In this document: positions 1-7,146 of the stretch, one piece after another | Layout: the number at the start of each line of letters is the position of its first letter | Position numbering within the stretch: position 1 is the first letter of the stretch | Assembly: GCA_047605265.1 (NCBI GenBank) | Contig: JASGFY010000069.1 | Coordinates: 1 to 15,551 of the forward strand | DNA length: 15,551 nucleotides | Origin: Solimonas sp047605265 | Lineage (GTDB): Bacteria; Pseudomonadota; Gammaproteobacteria; Nevskiales; Nevskiaceae | Direction: 5' to 3' | Program-made: the position numbers and the translations under genes | Notes under the pieces: generated by a model | The model's database searches: none | Told to the model about the DNA's origin: nothing | The model's input: only the letters and a program-made list of their open reading frames with translations

Positions 1-66
1 GGCGGCGGCGTCACCATCGCCGTCGCGCGCGACGCCGCAGCAGGCGCGGCCGGCCGGCGCGTTCAT
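1..66 (-). CDS. Start of an unidentified gene, cut by the window edge (last visible gene of the sugar-uptake operon)
   Basis: An ATG at 66-64 overlaps the TGA stop of the upstream permease gene in an ATGA arrangement, and the frame stays open for all 22 visible codons. The predicted start, MNAPAGRACCGVARDGDG, matches no family I recognise. It does not look like the beginning of an ABC ATPase. A second possible start in another frame is the ATG at 17-15 (MVTPP...). The 4-base overlap copies the overlap between the two permease genes just upstream, which supports a translationally coupled next gene in the operon. The product cannot be named from 66 bases. Confidence 0.4.
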   Translation of the reverse strand, partial: MNAPAGRACCGVARDGDGDAAA

Positions 67-920
67 CCCTTCACCGCCCCGGCGGTCAGACCGGCGACGA
101 GCCGCTGCTGGAACAGCAGCACCAGCGCGAGCACCGGCAGCGTCGCCAGCACCGAGGCCGCCATGATCGTGCCCCAGGGCACCTGGAAGTCGGCGGCGCC
201 GGCGATCATCGAGATCGCCACCGTCACCGTCCGCTCGGGTTCCCGCGTGGTGAACGTCAGCGCGAACAGAAACTCGTTCCACGCGGTGACGAAGGCCATC
301 AGGCCGGTCGTCACCAGCGCCGGCCACAGCAGCGGCAGGAAGACGCGGAAGACGATCGTGCCGTAGCCGGCGCCGTCGACGCGCGCGGCGTCCTCCAGTT
401 CCTGCGGGATGCCGCGCATATACGCGGTCAGCGTCCAGGTGGTGAACGGCAGCGTGAAGACCAGATACGAGAAGGCCAGCCAGCCCAGCGACCACGGCCG
501 CGTCCAGCTCAGGCCGAGCGCGGCGTCGAGAACGCCGCGCCAGGCGACGAACATCTGGTACATGCCGGACAGGATCGCGATCTGCGGGAACATCGACACC
601 GAGAGGATCGTCAGCAGCAGCGCGCGGCGCCCGAAGAAATCGACCCGCGCCAGCGCGTACGACGCCGTCACGCCGGCCGCCAGCGACAGCAGCACGACGG
701 CGGCGGCGACGAGCACCGAGTTGACGACGCTGGCCGCGAAGAACGCGTGGCGGAACAGTTCGCGGTAGTTGTCGAGCGTCGGCGCGTCCGGCAGCAGCGC
801 GGGCCGGAACAGCGCGGTGCCGGTCTGCAGCGAGGTGCTCAGCGCGTAGCCGAGCGGGAACACCAGCCAGGCGACGACGACGCACAGCCACAGCGCGAAC
901 AGGACGGAGCGGATCTTCAT
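63..920 (-). CDS. ABC sugar transporter permease, MalG type
   Basis: This 285-residue inner-membrane protein is one of the two permease subunits of a carbohydrate ABC importer (binding-protein-dependent transport, MalG/AraQ type). It begins with a hydrophobic segment (MKIRSVLFALWLCVVVAW) and has about six hydrophobic segments. The cytoplasmic EAA loop that contacts the ATPase is seen as EDAARVDGAGYGTIVFR, followed by LPLLWPAL. The C-terminal part (TAWNEFLFALTFT, then the RTVTVAI region) is typical of MalG-like subunits. Its ATG overlaps the TGA of the MalF-type gene by four bases, so translation is probably coupled. Its own stop overlaps the next ATG in the same way. The membrane partner is the gene at 917-1825. 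No ATPase gene is visible in the window. Confidence 0.93.
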   Translation of the reverse strand: MKIRSVLFALWLCVVVAWLVFPLGYALSTSLQTGTALFRPALLPDAPTLDNYRELFRHAFFAASVVNSVLVAAAVVLLSLAAGVTASYALARVDFFGRRALLLTILSVSMFPQIAILSGMYQMFVAWRGVLDAALGLSWTRPWSLGWLAFSYLVFTLPFTTWTLTAYMRGIPQELEDAARVDGAGYGTIVFRVFLPLLWPALVTTGLMAFVTAWNEFLFALTFTTREPERTVTVAISMIAGAADFQVPWGTIMAASVLATLPVLALVLLFQQRLVAGLTAGAVKG

Positions 921-1825
921 GGCGAGGTGCGCTCGATCACGCGCGACACGCGGATCCACAGCACCGCCAGTCCGGCGACGACGAGGAACAGCAGCACCGA
1001 GGCCGCCGAGCCTTCGCCGAAGCGCCCGTACTCGAACAGCACGCGGCGGACGTAGACCGACATCGACATCACGCTTTCGCCGGACGGGTTGACGATGTAG
1101 ATCAGGTCGAAGACGCGCAGCGCGTCGAGCAGGCGGAACACCACCGCGACGGCGACCGCCGGAAAGATCATCGGCAGGACGATGCGCCGGAACGTCTGCA
1201 CCGGACCGGCGCCGTCGATGCGCGCGGCCTCGAGCAGATCCTTGGGCACCGTCTGCAGCGCGGCGAGGATCATCAGCGCCATGAACGGCGTGGACTTCCA
1301 GGCGTCGATCACGATGATCGCCGCCAGCGCGGTGGACGACTGCGACAGCCAGGCGACGCCCTCGTCGATGAGCCCCAGCCCGCGCAGCAGCGCGTTGATG
1401 ACGCCGTACTGGTCGTGCAGCATCCACGCCCAGATCTGCGCCGAGACGATGGTCGGGATCGCCCACGGCACCAGCACCGCGGTGCGCACCAGCGCGCGGC
1501 CGCGGAATTCGCGGTTCAGGCTCAGGGCGATGGCCATGCCCAGCAGCAGTTCCAGCGTCACCGAGCAGAGCGCGAAGATCACCGTGTTGCGCACCGCGTT
1601 CCACCAGCGCGGATCGGCGAGGATGCCGAACCACTGCCCGCCGTCGCGCGCCAGATAGTTGCCGAAGCCCACGCCGGCGGCGGCCGACGGATCGTCGGCG
1701 CTGGCGTCGGTGAAGCTCAGCGCCAGCGTGTGCTGCAGCGGCACGACCGCGACCAGCAGCAGCAGGATGCAGGCCGGCAGCAGCATGCGCAGCGCCACGT
1801 TCCGCCGATGCCGTTCGACGCCCAC
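917..1825 (-). CDS. ABC sugar transporter permease, MalF/UgpA type
   Basis: This 302-residue inner-membrane permease is the partner of the MalG-type protein that follows. The first hydrophobic segment is LLPACILLLLVAVVPL near residue 15. The EAA loop reads EAARIDGAGPVQTFRRIVLP, the standard ATPase contact of the MalF/UgpA family. A periplasmic stretch after segment 1 carries the usual LSFTDAS and NY.. pattern. The start is a GTG at 1825-1823, three bases after the TAG of the binding-protein gene, with a weak AGGG about ten bases upstream. A GTG start so close to the previous stop points to coupled translation. The next in-frame ATG (MLLPACIL) would remove only the short charged N-terminus. 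The specific sugar cannot be read from the sequence. Confidence 0.93.
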   Translation of the reverse strand: MGVERHRRNVALRMLLPACILLLLVAVVPLQHTLALSFTDASADDPSAAAGVGFGNYLARDGGQWFGILADPRWWNAVRNTVIFALCSVTLELLLGMAIALSLNREFRGRALVRTAVLVPWAIPTIVSAQIWAWMLHDQYGVINALLRGLGLIDEGVAWLSQSSTALAAIIVIDAWKSTPFMALMILAALQTVPKDLLEAARIDGAGPVQTFRRIVLPMIFPAVAVAVVFRLLDALRVFDLIYIVNPSGESVMSMSVYVRRVLFEYGRFGEGSAASVLLFLVVAGLAVLWIRVSRVIERTSP

Positions 1826-1828
1826 GGA

Positions 1829-3082
1829 CTACCAGCCCTGCCGGCGGACCTGACGCAGGATCGCGTCGAGGCCGGCCAGCGCCGCGGCGGGATCGGTGCG
1901 GCCTTCGAGCACCTCGTGCGTCGCGCTCCAGAACTCGGTGCTGACTTCCGCGTAGTGCCGGCCGGTCGGCGCCGAGGGCCGCGCCAGCGCCTGCGGCACG
2001 ATGTCCTTCAGCAGCGGCAGCAGCGGCGCTTCGCGGATCAGCTGCGGATCGTCGTACAGCGCCGGATAGGTCGGCGGCAGGCCGCGGCGCGCGTAGTCGC
2101 GCTGCGCTTCCTCGCGGGTCAGGAACTGCACGAGCCGCACCGCCTGTTCCTGACGGCGCGAATGGCGCGACACCGCGAAGCCCCAGCCGCCCAGCGTCGC
2201 GGCCACGCGGCCGGCCTCGCCCGCCGGCAGCGGCGCGACGTCGAAGCGGCCGGCGACCGCGCTGCCGCGCTCGGTGCGCAGCAGTTCCCAGATCGCCGGC
2301 CAGTTGCGCATGAACACGGCGTCGCCGGTCTGGAACACGCCGCGCGCATCGTCCTCGCGATAATTGAGGACGCCGCGCGGCGCGATGTCGCCGACCCACG
2401 AGGCCGCCAGGCGCAGAGCGGCGGCGGCACGCGGATTGTTCACCGAGATGCGGCCGTCCGGCTCGACGATGCGGCCGCCGCCGTTCGAGGCGATCCATTC
2501 CATCGCATTGGCGGTCAGGCCCTCGTAGGCGGCAGCCTGGAACACGTAGCCCCACGGTGCGCGCCGGCCGGCCGCGCGCTCGCCGGCCCGGATGCGCCGC
2601 GCCGTCGTGGTCAGCTCCGTCCAGGTCTTCGGCACCGGCAGGCCATAGCGCTGCAGCAGATCACGCCGGTAATACAGCAACGGCACGCCGACGGTGTACG
2701 GCAGCGCCAGCAGCGCGCCGTCCGGCGCCCGGTAGGCCTCCAGAACGTTGGGAAACATGCGGCGCGCCTCATCGACACGCGGCCCGAGATCCAGCAGATG
2801 CGCCCCGAGCTGGCCGACCCACTGGCTGTCGAGCTTGTACACGTCCACCGCGGGGCTGTGCGCGGCGAGCCAGGTGCGGTACTGCACGAACACGTCGCTG
2901 CCGGCGTTGCTGAGCTTGACGAGTTCGACGCGCTGGCCGGTCTCGCGCTGCCAGCGGTCGAGCTGCGCCTGCAGCGCCGGCAGCTGCGCGTCCGACGGCG
3001 CGGCCAGACACAGATCGGCGGCCGGCGCCGCGCCGGCGAACGACAGCAGGGCGGCGGCGACCCAGCGCGCCAGCGCGGCCAT
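1829..3082 (-). CDS. Periplasmic sugar-binding protein of the ABC importer (family 1 extracellular solute-binding protein)
   Basis: This 417-residue protein starts with a Sec signal peptide (MAALARWVAAALLSFAGAAPA, cleavage probably after APA, before ADLCLA). It then shows the fold pattern of MalE/trehalose-type binding proteins: QLDRWQRETGQRVELV near the N-terminus, VDVYKLDSQWVGQL, LPYTVGVPLLYYRRDLL with the family's YY(R/N)xDLL motif, PKTWTEL, and later FMRNWPAIWELL. No lipobox is seen, so it is probably a soluble periplasmic receptor. The ATG at 3082 has an AGGGGA ribosome site at 3097-3092, nine bases upstream, inside the end of the sulfatase gene. The gap after the sulfatase stop is five bases. 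It delivers the ligand to the two permeases encoded next. The ligand is probably an oligosaccharide or glycoside and is not identified. Confidence 0.93.
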   Translation of the reverse strand: MAALARWVAAALLSFAGAAPAADLCLAAPSDAQLPALQAQLDRWQRETGQRVELVKLSNAGSDVFVQYRTWLAAHSPAVDVYKLDSQWVGQLGAHLLDLGPRVDEARRMFPNVLEAYRAPDGALLALPYTVGVPLLYYRRDLLQRYGLPVPKTWTELTTTARRIRAGERAAGRRAPWGYVFQAAAYEGLTANAMEWIASNGGGRIVEPDGRISVNNPRAAAALRLAASWVGDIAPRGVLNYREDDARGVFQTGDAVFMRNWPAIWELLRTERGSAVAGRFDVAPLPAGEAGRVAATLGGWGFAVSRHSRRQEQAVRLVQFLTREEAQRDYARRGLPPTYPALYDDPQLIREAPLLPLLKDIVPQALARPSAPTGRHYAEVSTEFWSATHEVLEGRTDPAAALAGLDAILRQVRRQGW

Positions 3083-3087
3083 GCGCT

Positions 3088-4374
3088 TCAGTCCCCTTCG
3101 GGCCGGATCGAGCGGCGCGACACGACGTGAATCGCCTCGGGCGGACGCCAGTCCGGATCGAGCAGCGGATCGTGCGTCTCGACCATCCAGCGGTGCAGGC
3201 GCTGGCGCAGTTCGTCGAGGATCGCGGCGTGATCCGCGCGGCCGGCGAGATTCACCTTCTCGCCCGGGTCCAGCACGAGGTCGTGAAGACTCTCGGCTTG
3301 CGGCAGCCAGCGCTGCCAGCCGTGCTCGATGAACAGCGTCTTGGCCGCGCCGGCGTCGACGTTGGCCAGCACGCGCAGGTCGGCGCCGTCGAAGCGGCGG
3401 ATGTAGCGCCAGCGCTCGGTGCGGATGCTGCGCATCGGCTCGCTGGCGGCATGGCAGGTGACTTCCGCGAACAGGGCGTCGTGCACAGCGGCGCGCTCGC
3501 CCTGCACGAGCGCAACGAGACTCTCGCCGCGCAGCCACGGCGGCCGCGGCAGGCCGGCGAGCTCGCAGAACGTCGGGAAGATGTCGAGCTGCGAGACCAT
3601 GGCGTCGACGACCTTGCCGCCGCTGAAGCCGCCGGGGCCGCGCAGGATCAGCATCACGCCGGTGCCGGCGTCGCTGACGGTGCACTTCATGTCCGGCCAC
3701 GGCAGGCCGTGGTCGGTGGTCAGCACGACCAGCGTGTCGTCGGCCGCGCCGGTCTCGCGCAGCACATCGAGCACCTGGCCGAAGCCTTCGTCGGCGGCGC
3801 GCACCATCTTGCGGTAGCCGGCCACGTCCTCGCGGATTTCCGGCGTGTCCGGCATGCCGGGCGGCGGCGCCAGGTAGCGCGTGTCGTCGCTAGCGTCCAG
3901 CGGCGGGTACGGCCGGTGCGTCTCGTGCAGGCCCACCGTCAGGAAGAAGCGCTGCCCGCGGTCGCGCCGGCGCAGCCAGTCCAGCGCCACCGGAATCACG
4001 TCGGCGGCGCGCGTCGACGCCACCGCGGGCACCTCGTCGTAACCGAGTTCGCCGAGACCGGCGGCCGGCGCCACGTGCTGCTCGCCGACCAGCACGCTGC
4101 GCCAGCCGGCGCGGCCGAGCACGCGCGCCAGATGCTGCGACGGATCGTTGAGGCGGCTGCCGCGATGCGCCAGCCCGATCATGCCGTTCTCGTGCGGCCA
4201 GTTACCCTGCAGGAGCGCGGCGCGGCTGGGGCTGCAGACCGGCGCGGCGGAGAACGCCTTGCGGAACAGCACGCCCTCGCGCGCCAGCTGCGCCATCGCC
4301 GGCGTCGGCAGGTCGTAGCCGTAAGGCGATATGAAGCGGCCGCTGTCGTGCGTGTGCAAGTAAAGCAGATTCAT
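3088..4374 (-). CDS. Sulfatase, heparan N-sulfatase (SGSH)-like, cytoplasmic
   Basis: This 428-residue protein is a type I (formylglycine) sulfatase. The signature CSPSRAALLQG puts the residue to be converted to formylglycine at Cys47. It resembles human N-sulfoglucosamine sulfohydrolase around this site (PHENGMIGL against PHQNGMYGL), at DHGLPWP (DNGIPFP in SGSH), at EPMRSIRTERWR and at WMVETHDP near the C-terminus. Candidate metal and active-site residues are Asp10, Asp221-His222, Lys230, His100 and His150. Two usual residues differ: the first Asp of the N-terminal DD pair is His9, and the Lys of GKxH is Glu98. There is no signal peptide, so it should act in the cytoplasm on imported substrate, probably hydrolysing a sulfate ester or sulfamate of a sugar. 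It needs a formylglycine-generating enzyme encoded elsewhere. A phosphonate or phosphate monoester hydrolase activity is the main alternative. The start matches the usual N-terminus of the family. Confidence 0.9.
   Translation of the reverse strand: MNLLYLHTHDSGRFISPYGYDLPTPAMAQLAREGVLFRKAFSAAPVCSPSRAALLQGNWPHENGMIGLAHRGSRLNDPSQHLARVLGRAGWRSVLVGEQHVAPAAGLGELGYDEVPAVASTRAADVIPVALDWLRRRDRGQRFFLTVGLHETHRPYPPLDASDDTRYLAPPPGMPDTPEIREDVAGYRKMVRAADEGFGQVLDVLRETGAADDTLVVLTTDHGLPWPDMKCTVSDAGTGVMLILRGPGGFSGGKVVDAMVSQLDIFPTFCELAGLPRPPWLRGESLVALVQGERAAVHDALFAEVTCHAASEPMRSIRTERWRYIRRFDGADLRVLANVDAGAAKTLFIEHGWQRWLPQAESLHDLVLDPGEKVNLAGRADHAAILDELRQRLHRWMVETHDPLLDPDWRPPEAIHVVSRRSIRPEGD
3092..3097 (-). promoter_or_regulatory. 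Ribosome binding site of the sugar-binding protein gene
   Basis: AGGGGA on the minus strand lies nine bases upstream of the ATG at 3082 and inside the last codons of the sulfatase gene. It supports that ATG over other starts and indicates that the binding protein is made from the same message as the sulfatase. Confidence 0.6.
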
Positions 4375-4395
4375 CCTTCAGAAAACCCTTTGGCG

Positions 4396-4438
4396 AGAAA
4401 AGGAAAGCGGAACCGCGCCGGTCGGGCGCGGTCCCGCT
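4396..4438 (-). terminator. Intrinsic terminator or attenuator between the TonB receptor and the sulfatase
   Basis: A 14-base-pair stem (4425-4438 paired with 4406-4419) with a 5-base loop is followed, on the minus strand, by TTTCCTTTTC. The one non-Watson-Crick position is a G-U pair in minus-strand RNA but an A-C mismatch in plus-strand RNA, so the hairpin fits minus-strand transcription. It starts 17 bases after the stop of the receptor gene and ends about 21 bases before the sulfatase ATG. It could end most receptor transcripts while some read through into the sulfatase and ABC genes, or the latter may have their own promoter, which I could not identify. Confidence 0.75.
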
Positions 4439-4454
4439 CTTGAAGCATGCCGGA

Positions 4455-6935
4455 TCAGAAGCGGTAGCGCAGGCTCAGCTGGTATTCGCGGCCGAAGATC
4501 GCGCGGCCGAGCACCACGTTGTCGACGTTGCCGGAACCGGATACGCGCGGGTTGCCTTCGGTCAGGGCCAGCTCGTTGGTGACGTTGGTGCCGACCAGCT
4601 GCACGCTGAAATTGCCGATGTCCAGCGTGGCGCCGAGGTCCACCGTCTCGTACGACGGCAGCGGCTGCAGGTTGGCGATGTCCGAAAAACGGCGGCCGAC
4701 GTAGCTATAGGTTCCGAACACGGTCAGGTCGGCGTTCGCCAGCGAGAACTGGTAGCTCGGCACGATGCGGTATTGCGTCGACGGCTGGCGCAGGATCTTG
4801 TTGCCGTTCTGCACGCCGGAAGAGGCGCCGTCGACGATGTCACGGAACCGGCCGTGCAGCCAGGTGCCGTCGAAGCGCACCTCCAGTCCGCGCAGCGGCC
4901 GCACGCCGCCCTCCAGCTCCAGGCCATAGGTCCGCGAGCCGGCGATCGCCGTGCGCGTGCTCTCTTCACTGGTATCCGGATCGACGTAATCCTGCGTGTA
5001 GGTCTGGCCGTCGAAGTCATTGAAGAACAGCGTGGCGGCGACGTCGTAGGCCCGCCGGATGTTCTTCAGGCCCAGCTCGTACTGGTCGACGTTCTGCGTC
5101 ACCACGCGGCTGCCGTCGGCCTGGCTGCGCACGTCGCCCAGCGACGGCGGGCGATGGCCCGAGTTGATGCGCGCGAAGCCGCTCAGGTCGGACCGGAAGT
5201 CGTAGTTGGCGCCCAGCGTCCACGAGGTCATGGTCGCGGAGAAATCCGTGGCGGTGGAGCCGCCGTCCAGGACCACCGTGCTGTTGTCGTAATACGTCAG
5301 CGCGTCGTCGTCGAGATCGACGCCCGAAGTCGTCGTGCCGTCGCTGCCCTCGGCCTGGTAATGCTCGAGACGCACGCCGCCGTCGATGCGCAGCGCGTCG
5401 CTGATCTGCCATTCGTCGGCGACGAAGCCGGCGACGTTACGCCCGCTGTACGAAGCCTTCACCTGGTCGATGGTGGCCTTGGTGAAGCCGTCGCGCGTGA
5501 TCTGCACGCCGTTGTCCAGGGCCAGGTCGATGCGCCGCGCGTTCGGTTCCATCGCCAGCAGCAGGCTGCTGTAGTACCACTGATCCTTGACCTCGTAGCT
5601 GGCCAGATAGAGGCCGAAGGTCACGGCATGGTCACCGAAGGTGCGGCTGAGGCGAATCTCGTCGCTGAACGACTGGATGTCCTTGTCGACCACGCGCGGC
5701 AGCGCCACGATCACCGGCAGGCTGGTGTCCGTGATGGTCGCGCCCGAGCCCGTGAAGGTGGCGGTGCCGGTGGTGGCCGAGCTGCCGGCCGCGGCGAGCA
5801 CGGTGGAGTCCGCATTGGCGGCCGTCACCTGCGCGCTGATGTAGCTGGCCAGGGTCGTCGGCGTGGCACTGGAGAACAGCGCCCGGACGTTGGCGGTGCC
5901 GGACAGATAGCTCTGGCGATTGCTCAGCCGCCAGTCGCCGGCCTCGAGATCGAGAGACGATCCGAACACGTTCAGATCGATGGTGCGGCCGTCGGAAAGA
6001 TCGGCCGTCACGCGCCCTGGATCGGTGCCCGACGTCACTTCGAAATCGAGGAGCCGCGTATCGTTGCCGAGCAAGGTGTCCTTGCGCTGGTCGAAGCCGG
6101 GATACGCCGAGATCTTGCCGTTGGCGTGCGAAACCACCGGTTCCGGCGCGAAGAAGGCATTGGAGTCCTTGGTCTTGCGCGCGTAGACGGTGAAGTCGTT
6201 GTGCTCGCCCCAGCGCCGGCTCAGCGTGGCGCTGAGCTGCCCGCCCTCGTCGGCGGGGAATTGCGTGTCGCGGATGCCGTCGCTGGTGCGCCAGAAGCCG
6301 CCGACGCTGCCGTAGACGCCGTCGGCGAGCTTGCCGCCGTAGTAGCCGTCGAGGCGATACAAACCTTCGTCGCCGCCCGTCAGGGCCAGTGAGCCCTCGG
6401 GCACGTCCTGGCCTTTCTTCTGGATGAAATTGACGGTCAGGCCCGGATTGCCGTTGGAGAAGATCGGACTCGGGCCTCCGCGCAGCACTTCCACGCGCTC
6501 CACCGTGTCGTCGATGCGGAACAGGCTGAAGCCTTCGAGGAAATCCAGCGTCGCCGGCACGAACTCCGGCGCGCCGTCAAGCTGCACGGTGGCGAAGCCG
6601 CCGCCGCCGCTCTGCGGAAAGCCGCGCACGCCGACGTTCAGGCCGGCCACGCCGCCGCTGGTCTCCGCGAAGACGCCGGGCACGATGCGCATCAGATCCG
6701 CGGTGCTCTGCGGCCGCAGCCGCTGGATGTCTTCCGGCGTCACCGTCGTGATCGAGAAGCCGGCGTCGAGCTTGGCCAAGCCGCTCGTGCGCGCCGTGCC
6801 GGTCACGACGATTTCATCGAGCCCCTGGGCGCTGTCCGCCGCCTGCGCGGACTGATCTTCGTCCGCCTGCGCCTGCTGCCCGAGCGCCGCCAACCCAAGC
6901 GCCAGCATCACTCCCCACTCAGTCTTCTTTCCCAT
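4455..6935 (-). CDS. TonB-dependent outer-membrane receptor
   Basis: This 826-residue outer-membrane protein should import a bulky solute using TonB energy. A signal peptide runs from MGKKTEWG to QQAQA (cleavage near residue 24). The TonB-box-like LDEIVVTG follows at residues 39-46, then the plug domain: SITTVTPEDIQRLRPQS, LMRIVPGV, VGVRGF, QLDGAPEF, and VERVEVLRGGPSPIFSNGNPG with FIQKK. The rest is a 22-strand-barrel-like C-terminal domain ending in SLRYRF with the terminal Phe needed for barrel assembly. The ATG at 6935 was chosen because it begins the signal peptide and has GGGAG seven bases upstream; the frame opens 41 codons earlier but that extension lacks signal features. The divergent LacI-family gene and the sulfatase/ABC genes downstream suggest a sugar-like ligand rather than a siderophore. 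The exact ligand is unknown. Confidence 0.93.
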   Translation of the reverse strand: MGKKTEWGVMLALGLAALGQQAQADEDQSAQAADSAQGLDEIVVTGTARTSGLAKLDAGFSITTVTPEDIQRLRPQSTADLMRIVPGVFAETSGGVAGLNVGVRGFPQSGGGGFATVQLDGAPEFVPATLDFLEGFSLFRIDDTVERVEVLRGGPSPIFSNGNPGLTVNFIQKKGQDVPEGSLALTGGDEGLYRLDGYYGGKLADGVYGSVGGFWRTSDGIRDTQFPADEGGQLSATLSRRWGEHNDFTVYARKTKDSNAFFAPEPVVSHANGKISAYPGFDQRKDTLLGNDTRLLDFEVTSGTDPGRVTADLSDGRTIDLNVFGSSLDLEAGDWRLSNRQSYLSGTANVRALFSSATPTTLASYISAQVTAANADSTVLAAAGSSATTGTATFTGSGATITDTSLPVIVALPRVVDKDIQSFSDEIRLSRTFGDHAVTFGLYLASYEVKDQWYYSSLLLAMEPNARRIDLALDNGVQITRDGFTKATIDQVKASYSGRNVAGFVADEWQISDALRIDGGVRLEHYQAEGSDGTTTSGVDLDDDALTYYDNSTVVLDGGSTATDFSATMTSWTLGANYDFRSDLSGFARINSGHRPPSLGDVRSQADGSRVVTQNVDQYELGLKNIRRAYDVAATLFFNDFDGQTYTQDYVDPDTSEESTRTAIAGSRTYGLELEGGVRPLRGLEVRFDGTWLHGRFRDIVDGASSGVQNGNKILRQPSTQYRIVPSYQFSLANADLTVFGTYSYVGRRFSDIANLQPLPSYETVDLGATLDIGNFSVQLVGTNVTNELALTEGNPRVSGSGNVDNVVLGRAIFGREYQLSLRYRF

Positions 6936-7004
6936 TCCCGATCTCCCGATGGTCTTGCGTGCGGCACGAGAACCCGAGCCACGGGCCGCGCCGCTGATAA
7001 AAAA

Positions 7005-7026
7005 TGACTCAAAGCGCTTTGAATCA
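7005..7026. promoter_or_regulatory. Palindromic operator for the divergent LacI-family regulator
   Basis: The core TCAAAGCGCTTTGA (7009-7022) is a perfect 14-base palindrome with a central CG, the usual form of LacI/GalR-family operators. It extends to 22 bases (7005-7026) with only one mismatched pair, since the flanks TGA and TCA also match. It lies between the LacI-family gene and the receptor gene and overlaps the predicted -10 box of the receptor promoter, so binding should block transcription of the uptake genes until an inducer is present. Confidence 0.8.
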
Positions 7027-7050
7027 TAGTTTTCGGCTTTTAAGCCGCAA
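7023..7050 (-). promoter_or_regulatory. Predicted sigma-70 promoter of the TonB receptor gene
   Basis: On the minus strand TTGCGG (7050-7045) and TATGAT (7028-7023) are separated by 16 bases. The -10 box matches the consensus at five of six positions, the -35 box less well. This stretch is distinctly AT-rich compared with its surroundings. The start point would fall near 7016, inside the operator palindrome, leaving a leader of about 80 bases before the ATG at 6935. Confidence 0.55.
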
Positions 7051-7146
7051 AAGAACAAATTCTCTTAAGCACTGCGCGAGTTCGGAATATGGCCCCCAAG
7101 ACATGGATTTCCTTATGCTTTCGTGGTCGCCTCCGGAGTCGCTCGC

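Noticed and set aside
921..2555. Extension of the MalG frame far upstream on the minus strand
   Set aside because: The extension is the out-of-frame shadow of the MalF and binding-protein genes. The true start is the ATG at 920 with the ATGA overlap.
4440..6392. A 650-codon plus-strand frame antisense to the TonB receptor
   Set aside because: Low-complexity translation typical of the antisense of GC-rich genes; the receptor on the other strand has all expected domains.
6936..7058. Upstream extension of the receptor by 41 codons
   Set aside because: It crosses the predicted promoter and operator and would bury the signal peptide; the ATG at 6935 has a good ribosome site.
7105..7125. Promoter for the LacI-family gene (TATGCT at 7114-7119)
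   Set aside because: No acceptable -35 box at the right distance; too weak to annotate.
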